The notes beneath the pieces were generated by a model. The model worked only from the letters and a program-made list of their open reading frames with translations, made no database searches and was not told where the DNA came from. A stretch of 64,000 bases of DNA from Daphnia carinata (Eukaryota > Arthropoda > Branchiopoda > Diplostraca > Daphniidae), in contig NC_081335.1 in assembly GCF_022539665.2 (NCBI RefSeq), forward strand, positions 3,286,001 through 3,350,000, given 5' to 3'. This document shows positions 14,324 to 28,177 of the stretch, piece after piece. Each line of letters opens with the position of its first letter. Position 1 is the stretch's first letter. A program made the position numbers and the translations under genes.

Positions 14324-15077
14324 TCAAGTTTTTGCTGCACACACACACACAACGTCGGGCTGGATAATCTAAAAACTACGCTGGAAAAAATGAACTATGC
14401 CTTTCGTAACAGCAAAGATGTATACGAATATGTTATAGGGGCCGGATGTGTCATCCGTGAAAGAGACACCCGTACACGATCGAACTTGTGGCGCTCGCAC
14501 ACCACATACATCTCCGGATAAAGAAAATGGAATCGTTAATTATGAATCACTGATATTTCATTTATCAAAAGATATTGTTTCATATTTGATGACATCGTCG
14601 TCATCATTGTTTTTGATTTTGATTTTGACGATCTACATTTGTCTGTTTGTTAATATGCGCATAGTTCATTATCAAATGCGAAACGACCCGGATCAACTTG
14701 TTTATCGTTGTCCGTGGAAAGCGAAGCTAATGAACTTTTATTATTTTTTATTTATTTAAAAAAAAAATTATGTTTCAAACTATTCGTTTCGTTGTGTGCA
14801 GAAACATCAGACGCGATCAATAGGTTTGCCTTTGCGCGGTGGCAGCAGGTGCAATTCAATAAGGAAGTCGGAGGGCAAGCCAAAAAAACACAAATACATT
14901 GTCAAATATTTTCAAAGAAAAAACAAAAGACTGGCGTTTACAAGTTACGGAGAGCCTTTGGTGGATGGGCCAAATCAACAAGCGCAAATCTTCGCGACCC
15001 CACAACATAAGCCTGGCGTCCAGCACAAGACCATCTCAACGAATACGATCAATAACAGTGGCTCTTACTTTGTCGGT

Positions 15078-16537
<1,460 letters not shown>

Positions 16538-16543
16538 TCTGGA

Positions 16544-16549
16544 AATAAA
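16544..16549 (+). terminator. Polyadenylation signal of Otd copy 2
   Basis: AATAAA begins 7 nt after the stop codon of Otd copy 2. If used, the 3' untranslated region would be only a few tens of bases. Other signals downstream are possible. Confidence 0.45.
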
Positions 16550-17491
16550 CGTTTCGGCTTCACTTGTCTCTTGTTGGTAGATCTCGAATTTTTTTTTTTT
16601 TTTTTTTTTTAGTGTGACAAAAGTTGTACATGTAGCGTTTTGCAATTTTAATTTTCTTTTGGGGGAGGGGAGGGTCATCGTTGATATATCTCAGTTTGTA
16701 TTCCGAGTGCAATATAAATCCTTTCTTTTGAAAGTCCCATATTTCGTACGTGTCAGTGTAAGTGCTCGTCTTTTATGTGTGTCTCTCTCTGGTGAATACA
16801 TTTTCTATCATCTCAAACGAATCCAATTTTTTTTTTTACTTGTATTATTTATTTTTTTTTTTTTTTTTTCGCGCATGAAAGTTATCCGACTAGACGCCGT
16901 CCAAATATGTATATCATACGGGGAGGAGGAGGAAGGGGAAATAAGAGGCAATTCATTTCAAACGAGGAGGCTAAGAGACACATTTCGGAGAGATGCAGGT
17001 GACTTAAGAAAATTATATTAAAAAGGAGTAAAGAAGCAAAGCTCAACAATGTACCTCTTGATTGTTAGGAGGAGATACAGCACACGACGAACCATCAAAC
17101 ACGTGACGTGCTAACATCTTTCGGGAGCAAGGAGGGGGGTATTATCACGCTCTTTTCGTTACACAAGTCGATGGATCTATTTAAACTAGCACTTTTCTTT
17201 TTTTTTTTTTATATAGAAAAAGGAGTATTCAAATGCGAAATGAGTTGTGGGGATAGTGTAGCCAGAGAGGGAGGGTAGCGAAATAGAATCATTCTCTTTC
17301 AATGGTGATCTACATATGAGAAACAAGAAAGCCATTGCCATCATTCTAGCGTTCGGCTACGCTAATTTTTTCAATCAAAGCAATATGGTATGGCATGATT
17401 AATTATTATGATTCCGTATTATTATTATTGTTCCGTTTTTGATAATTCCCGTTCAACTTCGCAAGAAGACGGGTAGGGTTAGTAGGCCTTA
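16550..17491. other. Convergent intergenic region Otd2 / EHBP1
   Basis: About 0.95 kb between the 3' ends of Otd copy 2 (+) and EHBP1 (-). It contains long T runs (about 16590-16611 and 16853-16869), purine-rich stretches around 16920-17000 and no supportable gene. It presumably holds the 3' untranslated region of EHBP1. Confidence 0.6.
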
Positions 17492-20400
17492 TTATTGAAT
17501 GACGCAGCCTCGGTCGTGATTGCTCAAATCGGCGTTGTGTACTTCCCTCTCAATCAGATCGTCTTCTTCGATGCTGCGGAAAAAGAGAGGAGAGCAAACA
17601 AATTGATCAAACCACAATTTTCACGTCAAATATTTGAACGAGCAAGCCAACCACTTACGCCTTCTCTTGACTATCCAAGTGGTGGACCAACTCGTCGCGC
17701 TTGTTGACGATGGCCACAAGTTCTTCGAGCAGCAGTTTCTCGCGTAGCTTTTGCGCCTCCGTTTTCTGCCAATCTGTTGTGTTGCGTAAATGAACGTGCA
17801 AAAATCAGAACACAAAAGAGGCCGTCTCACAATATTTTGTTGCACGTTATCAATGGGAAACGGGAGAACGTTCAAACGGGCGCCTTCCCTCGTTTCCAAT
17901 TTGAATAATAATCAACTTATTATTCGCTTATTATTTCTATCCCCATACATATACAAAAAAAAAGGGGGAATGACAAGAAAGACGAAATGGAAGAAGAAAA
18001 AAATAAAATCGTGCTCTTCGTTCCACGAGGCTGGAACGTTACGCCACCAGGTTTTCTCTCTCTCTCGGAGAGCTGTGGGAGCTACGGAGAAACTTATAAT
18101 CGGCTTACCAGCTTAGCCAACAATGCACTCAAGGCACAGAGCTCGCTCTTGCTCTTGCTCTTGCTCTCTCTCTCTCTGTCTCTCTTCAAAAAGTCAATGG
18201 CTTCCAAAAGAACAAAAAATACACACACATAGACACATAGAAAATGATAATATTTCAACTACACTAAAGCATCAGAGTGACACAAAGAACCTTTTGGAAC
18301 ATGTTACTGGGCTGCATATGTGGCCTCTAAAAAGAAAAAAAGAGAGAGAAAACTAGACGAGCCTGAGAATCGAAAGGCACAGCCGGATGGCCCAGCTAAA
18401 CGCCATCCCCTATAACGGTAGAGAGCTGCGTACATATTTAGTTACTAAGTCATCTGGTAATATTTCCGTGGCAAGCCTATAAACACTAGCTCGAGGTGGA
18501 AACATCCAGCAGATGTCACATAATAATTTAGGGATTTTTTTTTTGTTTGTTCCTTAAGTTTTTCCTTCACGGATTCAAGATGGTGTACAAGGTAATACAA
18601 CACATCCTTTACGTTGGGGTTGTTGCTGTTTATTCTCTTCTTAGCCCAATCATCTGATGATTAGGCAGAGGAGGGGGGGAGTTAAGACAAGAGAACTGCA
18701 CAAACTACTAAAAACTTTTCTTCTCCAATCCGATTGTCTTTTCTCTAATGGGGGGAAGAGGAGGACCAACTATATTTTCTCCTACTTCTCAAATTACGCG
18801 TGAGCGCTACATCCAAGGTGGATAGCCGACCGTCTTTTTTAAGTACACCTTTCATGCCAATTAGCCATTGGATTTTCTAACCCCTCCCCTAGTGGCCCAA
18901 CTTCCATCTGCGTCAATCCGTTCGAATGACCGTCAAAAGATTCAACGAAATCCCTCTCTGCCAAAGTGTTCCACTTTCAGTTCAAATGGATACAACGGAA
19001 AAAAAAAAAACGGTTGGGGCCCCCAAAGAATTTAAAACAATCCAATTGATCTCATTCGATCAAATGGCTTTTTTGTTATTTGTTTTATTTTGCTATTTTT
19101 CTTGCTGTTTTACCCTTTCCTGTGCTCTTAAAAAAGAAAATGAAAACCCTCCCTCCATCCCTTTTTAAACGAATCTGATTGGTTACGGGGGCGTGATCGA
19201 AGGCGGGACACGCAGACGAAACCGTCCGGGAACGGCGACACCTGCCTCAGGAAGAAAAAGAGGGCCAAAAGAAGAAAAGCAAAAAAAAATAAAAATAAAA
19301 ACGAGAGAAGTACTAAAAGAAACGACACAGAGCCAGCAAAGAGTGTGTAGCTTTGCGTTTAGCTTGAAGAGGGAAACAAAATAATAAATAAAAAGAGAAA
19401 AAGAAAACTGACTCTTGAAAAATACGAGGGGAAAATCGATAGGAGAAAACGCTCGGAGGAGCAACGGAGACGACGAGGCAAAGAGACCAAGATGAAGACA
19501 TAATAATGACCTCCTCCTATTTCTCTCTGCCCGCCCCTCTCTGGTTGCAAGCAACGTCCCGAAAGAGATAATCGGCTTAAAAGACACGGAGGCTGCATCC
19601 GTGCAGATATCACGCACACTCCCAGTAACATTGAAATGCACTGCAACTCTCTCTCTCCCTCTCCGCTAGTCACATCACCTCCTCTTTCCCACTGTCCGAA
19701 AAACTCTCTCCCAATCGCCCGTCTCCAATCAAGTTATTTAAAATAATAAAAAAAATATAGTTCAACTTTAAACGTTTTACCTTCAATAGATAAAATATCA
19801 CGCAGCTCTTGGTCGAGTTGGACAAATCTCCGTTCCAGGTCGTCCTCTTTCTCACTGGAAAACAAAGAAAAGATAACATCAATCAGCCGTTTACATATGT
19901 CATCAAACATGCAATCACTAGCAGTACGCCCCTCTCGTTTTTGACTCAACAATAGGCACTGTGGAGGGGAGGCACGAAATTTCGGGGTTTTCATATGTTC
20001 GCAATCAAAGTCTGCGTGTGTGGGATGGAAGACGCAACATTGGGAAGTCTCTCTCGGGAGCAGGACATACAATCGGACGGGGAACGAGAGAGATGGAGGA
20101 GGAAGTACTCTCCATTAGCGGGGCAAGAAATTCAATCATCCCTTTGCGACGGATTAGAGGCAGCAAGCGACGGCGGCGTCGCATTCACAACGGCACCGTA
20201 AAAAAAAAAAAAAAAAGAAAAATGAGAAAAAAAAAGAGGGGCTGGATAGAGAGCGGGCCCAATCACGCGTGAGTTTCACTTTCATATCTCGTTCCGACTC
20301 GCTTTTTATCTCCCTTCGCTCGCTATATACTTCATTCATGAGACCGCAAATGAATTGGGGAGTAGGGTCCACCATCTCTTATCTCCCAAAGGGGGGGGGG

Positions 20401-23400
20401 GGGGGAGACGAGGGAAATGGAAAGAGGGGGTAAATGATTTTCATACGCTCAGTACACACGTAAATGGAATCGCGCTGATACCATAACAAAATCAGTAGTT
20501 TCCTCTCTCTCGAATCTATCCCTCCCCACACACAAAAACTGTTGAATGCTATCCTCGATCAATTCGTAATGAAATGAGAAGTCTGTTGAGGTTCCGCCGG
20601 GCGAGGTGATGAAGGGGAGAGAACGGGGAGGGGGATTGAGACGACAATGGATACGACAAGGAAAATGACAAACTTACAGAATGTTAAGTTGCATCTGACG
20701 GCGGATGAGAGCGTTCTTCTTGTTCACCAGTGTAAACCATTGCTGCATGAGTTGTTCTTCGGTCTCGTTGCGGTTTTCCACACCGATAACAGGGCCGCCA
20801 CGGCTCGGCTCCATCAGCTTGCGTAGTTTACGCTCCAAAATGGCCGCCTGCTGGTCAATCTTCAACTGTTCCTTTTCCAGCTTCTCCAGTTCGTTCGCTA
20901 TGTAATTGCTCGTGTCACGTCTATCGCCTTCGGCAGCGCCACTTGCGTTGCCGATGTAGACGGGCGTTTTTTCACGATCCGGTGTCTTAGCTGTGAAATG
21001 TCAAGACGTAATCACATTACGAATGTTTGCCTAAAGAACAATTTTTGAAGGAGACGAAACTTACATTTGCGATTGGAAGCCTCTTGAGCCTTGTCTACCA
21101 TTCCTTTCAGGTGCTGCAAGCGGCTGCCACCGCTGCTCAGGAATTTTTGAATCGATTCCGTCGGGCTGGGACTCGGACTGTGGCTATGACTACGGCTGCT
21201 GGAACTCTTCCGGCTCACGCCGTTATTCAGCGGTTCAACTGGCGTCGATGCGGGGGTCGACAGACCTTGACGAGCTTCAGCGATCAATTTGCGAGCTCGT
21301 TCTCTCAACTGCTGTTGACGTTCGTCCTCTTCCTGCAAGAACATCGAACGTAAATAAACAAATGAACACAAATAACATTCTTTGTTATGTGAGTATGTTT
21401 ACCTGTGAACCTTGTTTCGATAAAGGCTTGGCGGATGAAGAAGCAGCTGCTTCTCGTTTAGTTTGTTCCAGTAGTTTGCGAGCTCTCTCTTTCAAATCAT
21501 CCGATTTCGAGTCTCGCGGATTGGATTTGACCACCTCGAGTTCTTCTTCGGCCGTTCCGGCGATGACCAATAAAGAAGGGACTTGACTATCACGGCGGAT
21601 CTTTTCCGCCGACTCTTCTCTTGGACTAGGGCGTCGTTCCGGGCTTTCATTCGCCACTTTAGTTGGGGCTTCGTCTTCGTCGTCAGAGCCGAACGGATCC
21701 GTCAGTTGCTGACGGGTCATCAACGGAGGACCGTTCCTCACCTAAACGAAGGCCATCACGTATGCAAATTAATTTCCGTTTTGTATGGTTAAATAATGAG
21801 GAGGTACCTGACTGGGTCGGGCTGGAGGTTCTACTGGACTGGAAGGCGATTTCTCTTTTGTTGGCGATAAAACTTTGCCAAATTTGATTAATTCTGATGT
21901 GAGGGACTTCGCCTTGTCTTTGACCATCTGTACGGCCGCAGCGGCAGTGGCCGTTCCGGAAGCGATCATGACATTTTCTTCCGTGGGACTAACCCGTTGT
22001 TCGCGACGGAAGATAACTCCAGTGCCACTTCCGCTGCTCTGCCTTCGTCTTCTTCCAGCTTCTTCTTCGGCGGCTTTCAGTTCTTGACTAATAATCTCTC
22101 GTGTGATTTTGCTCCTTTCCGACTGATTATCCGTAGGATTTTGAGAAATGGACGTGTAGGAAACATCTTCGCTACCACCTGCAAGCTGAGCAACCGACAT
22201 CTCCTGACCAGTAAAATGGGCCCGCAACTGATGCAGATACGTCATGACGGCCAATTTGTCGGGCACGTTTAATAAAACCTGAAATAAGAGCAACGTATTC
22301 AAATTCTGTAATTGTGTAAAACGACGATTTATCCATACCATGTCGGCAGGTTCTATGACTCGAGGAATGCCCAGTTTCTCAGCAGTTTCGAAAGCCAATT
22401 TACAGTTTCCTCGAGTATCTTGGGAACTCAAAGACTCGAAATTTCTACAGAAATAATTAAAGCCATCAAAATAATGTTGCGAATAATTAAAAACCTTAAC
22501 TTACATCAAATCTGGACGGAAACGATGCAAAATGGCACAGAAGGCCAATCCATTCCGCCAGGAAGTTGTCATATTTGTTATTCTTATTCCGCTATAGCCT
22601 TGCGTCACTTCTTGACACCATTCGAGCAGATCTTTGCTAGGGTTTACTGCCACAGAGGTGGGCTGAGCAACAACCGGTGTTTGAATTTCGATCGGTTGAT
22701 CTTTGACTGCCACATCTGTCACTTGATCCAATGACGAACGTTCTTCCTCTGGTTGATCCACCGTAGGACGCAAAGGAACAGGCTCAGCATGAGTATTCAG
22801 GTCCAATGTTGTAGGTCTAGGCTTCGAACTTTCGTGGATTATCGGAGGTGATTCTGAAACTTGCTCTGCCATCGGTTCGCTAATTTCATTTGTTTTTGGG
22901 ACGACAGACGGTTCTACTTTCTCCTCTTGTACCGGCTGATAACCTTCTTCGGTTTCCATAAGAAATTGACTGATTTGCGAAGTAAGATCCAATAGTTCTG
23001 AGTTGGGTTCAATACCTTAACGACGTGAAAATAAAAGATAAGGTATGAATGAATAGGTGTAGAGCTCGCTTCATACAACTTACAATCTTCTTCTTCAAAA
23101 TCATCTAATGGAGCAATGTCTCCAATAGTGTTGACTGACATAAGACTGGCCAAGCTTTGCATGTCTTCATCCCTTTAGTAGGATAAACAATAAGGTACAA
23201 TGATATGGAAACACCTAGATTAGCAGCACTTACGTGGCTTTGCCTTCTCTAATGAAAACGCAAGAAACTGTTAAATTTAGAGATGCAGAAACTATCTTTT
23301 TTGATGAGAGTGTCATTTTGAGCTTTACTGGCTGCTGACTTGGTACCATGCTTGCATACAATTTCATGTTTAAGCAAGCACTAGCCAATTGTCGACGTTT

Positions 23401-23880
23401 CCCTGTACTTGAAACCTAATCAAAAGTAATGTCATTATTCTTTTAGAACTCTTTGTTGTAAGGTTTTTATTTTTAGGAATATGAATTCTTACATCTTCAA
23501 CAAAAAAGGTCCACATTTTATCTTCAAAATCATGTGATCGTGGGTCACCAAAGAGGGTTATGGAGGCTTCCTTATTTTCTGGAACAGTCCACACCACTAG
23601 ACCCTTAAGAGGATTTTTCATTGTTGGATCCCACTTTCTAGGTTCTGTTACCAGTCTGCGGTTACGACGAGTCCATGTAACACAAAGCATATTTGGTTGC
23701 CTACATTTGAATGAAGGTAAGTGAAACCCTAGAATGAGTAACAATAACAACTTGTGATAAAACAAATATTACCCACCATTTGGATGTTGTTTCAACCACT
23801 AGTTCATTGTATGACACAGTGAACTGAAATTTGGCTGCTCTTTTGTTTACACGCTGAAGCCGCTTCCATACAGATCCCAT
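17492..23880 (-). CDS. EHBP1: EH domain-binding protein 1 (NT-C2, CH and bMERB domains)
   Basis: EHBP1 links Rab8/Rab10-family GTPases and EHD proteins to actin in endocytic recycling (family knowledge). Thirteen exons (23880-23777, 23700-23493, 23415-23234, 23172-23084, 23015-22505, 22444-22339, 22278-21808, 21741-21403, 21332-21065, 20990-20678, 19854-19781, 17773-17659, 17573-17492) join in phase to 953 residues. The start [20 protein letters not shown] opens the NT-C2 domain (about 1-165), followed by the MQSLASLM / DDFEEED block. A calponin-homology domain (about 320-425) includes the motif [20 protein letters not shown]. The middle is acidic and Ser/Pro-rich with paired RERARKL repeats. 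A coiled-coil bMERB domain (about 785-935) includes NKKNALIRR and DDLERRF. The protein ends CVIQ, a CaaX box. The last two introns are the longest (about 0.8 and 2.0 kb). Divergent from the galectin gene. Identification is secure. Confidence 0.94.
17774..19780 (-). other. Large EHBP1 intron
   Basis: This 2.0 kb intron separates the two penultimate coding exons inside the bMERB domain. It holds CT-rich repeats (CTCTTG/CTCTCT around 18141-18187) and homopolymers. I see no coding exon or RNA gene in it. Confidence 0.7.
20391..20405 (+). repeat. Uninterrupted G run in an EHBP1 intron
   Basis: A run of about fifteen G residues followed by further GGG-containing purine sequence lies in the intron 19855-20677. 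G runs of this length can form quadruplexes; no functional evidence is visible. Confidence 0.5.
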
Positions 23881-24982
23881 TTTCTCTAGAGTACAAAATA
23901 TGAAAGCATAAAAAAAATAACAAGAACTTCTGGGCAACTAAATCTCAAAAACTAGGTTGATCCAAAACACAGTCAAAGAAGAATATGACAAACTAAAACG
24001 CACGAATCAGGAAATAACAATTTAATCCTTACTGATCACGATTTGCCAAAACAAGCAGAAAGGATTCGATAGTTAGCTAATTGATACGAAATTACAACTT
24101 TATTGTGATGCTAAATCTCCAAATAGCAGACATCTTCCAACCTCAAACAAATTCAACGAATTTTGAAGTTAAAAGGAATTACACATATTTTACCTACTAT
24201 TTTTAAACAAAAGGAGGGGCTATTCAAGGACGCCCATGAATGATATCAGTTCAGTAACTTAGTGATTACGCTTCCCTATCATTCCATAGCAGACAACAAT
24301 TGTTCTTTATACACGCCGCGCCGATCAAAACACTGCGTTGAAGAGCGCACAGCGCGCATTCCCGCTCTTCCGCTTTCCGCATTTTAAGGAATAAGGGCGG
24401 AACAAATGTTTTGAGTTTTCCACGTAGTTTTACTTGATCGACACAAACTATAAATGCACTTCAACTTTAACTCGCTCTTTGTTATTTTATTTAAATTTTT
24501 TATACCGTAATTTAGTTTAATTAAAATAAATTGGCAGAATAGGCTTGAACTATCTTATATTATTATTATGCTGCCATGTAAACATGACCGAAGATGATAC
24601 GTCTTTTTTATTGCGCAAGTTTCTACCAGTTTCGTCTTTCGTCATCTCCAGTCCTTTACGAGATCATGACTCACGATTTCACGAAAACAGGCATCACCGG
24701 GATTCGAGGTTGATGTACAAAAGACCGTGGCTGGCAACTTTCGAACTGTTTCTCTAGCAGACTAAAAAGCAAGTTTTTCCCTCCATTACATCGACAAACT
24801 GTAAGTGTATGACGTACATATATTTACAACTGTAGCCAGGCAGGATAGACTTCATCCGATGAGATTGTGTGCAACACGTTATCTTCTTGTCGGACTTTTA
24901 TCTCTTTAGTAGATTACGCCCTTTCTCGGAATTTATCTGAACAGCTTATCACTCGCTGAGAAACTTAAGGTTATTAGAAAAA
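23881..24982. promoter_or_regulatory. Divergent upstream region shared by EHBP1 and galectin
   Basis: About 1.1 kb separates the EHBP1 start (-) from the galectin start (+). No conserved ORF is present. The sequence around 24310-24375 is unusually rich in GCGC/CGCG motifs (ACGCCGCGCC, GCGCACAGCGCGC) against an AT-rich background, which would suit core promoters. The position of either transcription start is inferred. Confidence 0.4.
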
Positions 24983-27418
24983 ATGGCAGCCACGTCCATC
25001 GCAAATCCGGTAAAAATAAATTATTCTTACCATACATATTTTGAATATTTTTAAGATTGTTTTCTGTTTTACCAGCAAATGCCTCTCTTAACACCCATCC
25101 CTGGTGGTTTCATGCATGGGAAAATTATACGCATCAGGGGCTCACTTAGTCCTACAGCCCAGCGGTAATTTCTAATACTTCTTAAGGTCTTGCATGAATT
25201 ACCATATTCTAGCCCTAGCATTTTGTTGAATCTGGAAAAGCTGAAGTTTCAAAAACACAGTTGAACACATTATTGTCAGGTTTCTATTGTGAAGTAGGTC
25301 TGAGTTACTCCAAACCTGTTATGGTTATCCAGCACAAGCTTTCTTTCATGCTGTTATTAAAAAAAGTGTTGGAATGGATTTTCTACTTTGTGTACAACCG
25401 ATTTTCAGTTGTAAAGATGATTCATAAAAAGTTCTCATGTAAACAAAGCTTCATTGGCTTTGTAAAAGAGGAGTATGCTTATGTTTCAACCAATATTTTT
25501 CTTTTCTCTGTAATTAGTTTTGCGATAAACCTTCAGTGTGGACCTAATACCAATCCGCGAGATGATTTGGCTCTACATTTGAATGCTCGTATCCACGAGC
25601 GCGCGGTTGTTAGGAATTCCCTGATCGGCGGGCATTGGGGACAAGAAGAGCGCCATGGTTCCTTTCCCTTTGTACCCGGACAAGGATTTGAAATATTATT
25701 GCTCGCAGAAGTCAATAACTACAAAGTAAGTTTAATACCAATATTTTATTAAAGAAATAATGATTAATATATATTATTGTTTTAAAGATCGCCATAAATG
25801 GCCAACACTTTACTGATTTTCATTCAAGATGCCCAATGGAACGTGTCTCTTATTTGTCAGCCGATGGCGAAATCATGATAACTACGATAAACTTTGAGGG
25901 CGGCATGCATGGAGTTCCAGGCATGCAGGCCCCGATGCCTGTTCCAATACCAATGCCTGTGCCCATGCCTATGCCGGGAATGCCTCAACACGGCCATCAG
26001 CCTTATCCTTCTTCTGGAATGCCCCAGCAACCATATCCTGCCCCTGGAATGTACCCGACGCAACCAGGAATGGGTTATCCAACGCAATCTGGAATGGGTT
26101 ACCCAGCCCAGCCTGGAATGGGCTATCCAACACAGCCTGGAATGCACCCAGCTCCAGGGATGCATGGGGCTCATTATGGTCATTTGTCACCAAAATCAGC
26201 CGTAAGTAAACAAAATAAAAAATACTTTCGTATTCACGATTTCGTTTACACACCAAATTTTTTTTCAAATGTCTCAACATTGTATCCTAAGTTCATCAGA
26301 TAGTCCTGTTCGATTTCCAAGATTATAGCAACACACCAGATGTTCGGTGTAGGTTGGTTTCGTGTTTGTGTTTGATTTTTCTTCATATGGTTGTGCTTTG
26401 TCAAGTCCATGTGAAAATTTACCACAACGGTGCCTATGGACTTCCTATATGATATGTTGCTCTTTGAAACGTACTAAAAATCTTCGGCTTCGCAGCCCTA
26501 TTATGATCCCTACGCTCCCAATCCTGATCCTTACACTTCCTATCCAAACCCATCCGTTTCCACCGGCAATACCGGATCTGGTACAGGATTGACCGGTTTG
26601 ATAAATAAGGCCTCGACGGCTGTTGCTGGCCTTGGATTGGCATCTGGAGTCACCGGAATATTGGGATCTCTTACCGGAGGAGGAGTAAGCTTAAATGAAC
26701 CCAGGCTCAGATCCTGCATGATGACTTCGCCCACATTTCTATCTGCGTTTTCTTTTTTGCTTTACTTGTGGATTTGTTTTTATCTTTTGTTTATTTTCTG
26801 CTAATCATCGAATCGTTCGTCTCTGGCTCGTCTCTTCCTCTTTACTAGCAAAAACAGCTTTTGTCTTTTGCTTCATCATCTCGTGATAGGTGTGATGGCA
26901 CACCGTATTGTTTTCTTGTTTTTTGTTGTCCAGCACCGTAGCAGCGGTTATCCCGCTGCTGGTTACCCAGGCCAGCAACCGGGATACATGAATCACACGG
27001 GAGGAAGTGGAGGGGGCGGCCTCCTTGGAGGTCTGGGTACCGCGATGGGTGCGGCAGCTTTGGGAACTGCTTTACTCAATCCCGTAAGCAACTTAGCATT
27101 GAGGTGTTTCGTGGAGTAAACACGTAAAAAGAGAAAAGAGTATCGTTTTGTTAGAAATGTATTTTAGTAATATATAATGGTTTAAGGTTTTGTTTCTTTA
27201 TTTTTTTTTAACAAGGCTTAGCGTCGTTTTGTTTTATTTGTTCTTGTATCGTTTTCTAGAAAAAAGCCGCCAAGAAACAAGCCAAAGCACAGAAAAAAGC
27301 GTTGAAATACGGAATTCCCCTAGCCGCAGTCGGAGTTGGAGCCTATGGTCTCCATCACGGAATGAAACATCACGGGTATCATGGCCGCAGCAGTAGCTCC
27401 AGCAGCTCTAGTGAATGA
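24983..27418 (+). CDS. Galectin with proline/glycine/methionine-repeat C-terminal tail
   Basis: Beta-galactoside-binding lectin; galectins act outside the cell or in the cytosol in adhesion and immunity. Seven exons (24983-25009, 25076-25164, 25518-25725, 25788-26201, 26496-26684, 26934-27083, 27260-27418) join in phase to 411 residues. One carbohydrate-recognition domain spans about residues 10-145. It has the family's sugar-contact residues in order: His, Asn and Arg in ALHLNAR, Asn in VVRNS, Trp and Glu/Arg in GHWGQEER, plus the PGQGFE strand. The tail is unusual. Residues about 148-235 are PMP/PGM repeats with a tandem GMGYPTQP-like unit. A Gly/Ala-rich segment follows (GLLGGLGTAMGAAALGTALL, possibly membrane-associating). 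The end is a basic, His-rich and Ser-rich tail. No signal peptide, as is usual for galectins. Intron 25165-25517 is open in the CRD frame in its later part, so an alternative N-terminus by intron retention is possible but unsupported. Confidence 0.88.
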
Positions 27419-28177
27419 AAATGAATTCGTACTTCCGTTTGAAACGTATGGGAAGCCATGTACGCTTTCAATGCGTGAAGCTCTTTTTTTAATGGTTGTT
27501 TTTCCCTTTTAGATGTTTTAGGCCGTAATAACCTACAACTATAGTTCTTTGGTGGTTTGTTCCCCGTCTTTTTCTTTATTAAAAGCAGTGTATGAACTGT
27601 AACTTGCGGCCTTGGGAAGCTTTGTGATTGAAAAGTATTATCGATAGAAAGAAAAATATTAAGATGGCTTAGTTTGCAGTGATCTACATCAAATCACGCC
27701 AACGATACGTCCAAAAATGGCCTATTTCCTCTTAAGAATGATTTCGCTGCTTGCGTATAATTTTTTCACGATTACCCTCTTCTCAGCTGCGTTGGCATTT
27801 ACAGCGTATCGAAAAGTTACTTAACAACCTAAAGGTTAAATACACTTTGATGTTCACATTGAAGGGGAATTTAACCACGATTAATTTATTTTAAACAGCT
27901 CTATCCTTCTTCGTGGGCTTCATTTTATTTTCCCGCAATTTCCTTTCCACAGTTTACAGCAGGAGTTTGTCTACATTTTACTCGCAGAAGGGGCTTCATA
28001 TACACGTCCTGTTCCCTTGGAGGAAAAAACGCGTCGTCTGCTAGTCCATCTTCTGACAGAATGTTCACGTCGTAAACTGACACGTCGGTAAAAAGCTGAG
28101 ACGTAAGCAACTTGTTCCGCACATAGACCAAGGGTATCGTACGCAGTTTGTAGTTTAGAAAAAAACAAAAGCAAGAA
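27419..28177. other. Intergenic region galectin / ZFPL1
   Basis: About 0.76 kb between galectin and ZFPL1, both on +. It contains a TTATTAAA-type possible polyadenylation context near 27578 and no supportable gene. Short antisense frames near 27925-28269 overlap the first ZFPL1 exon and look like chance ORFs. Confidence 0.55.

Larger units (their letters stand above)
2395..15077. other. Long non-coding interval between the Otd paralogs
   Basis: No ORF here looks like a conserved protein; the open frames are short and dominated by homopolymers. The first part is presumably 3' untranslated sequence of Otd copy 1, and the last few hundred bases the 5' leader of copy 2. The region carries dozens of A or T runs of 9-28 nt (for example about 2639-2666, 3842-3869, 12619-12642), a TG repeat at 3477-3501 and a TATA repeat near 12829-12847. 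Several short inverted repeats are listed separately. I infer that it holds cis-regulatory elements for one or both homeobox genes, but no individual enhancer can be shown from sequence alone. Confidence 0.6.

Noticed and set aside
2395-15077. Enrichment of Otd-type sites (TAATCC/GGATTA), including TTTAATCC at 13172, 13531 and 13792, as an autoregulatory cluster
   Set aside because: I counted about a dozen in 12.6 kb; base composition alone predicts roughly eight on both strands. The excess is too small to claim.
14796-15077. Longer N-terminus for Otd copy 2
   Set aside because: The frame is open but begins without ATG and resembles no Otx N-terminus; kept only as a caveat.
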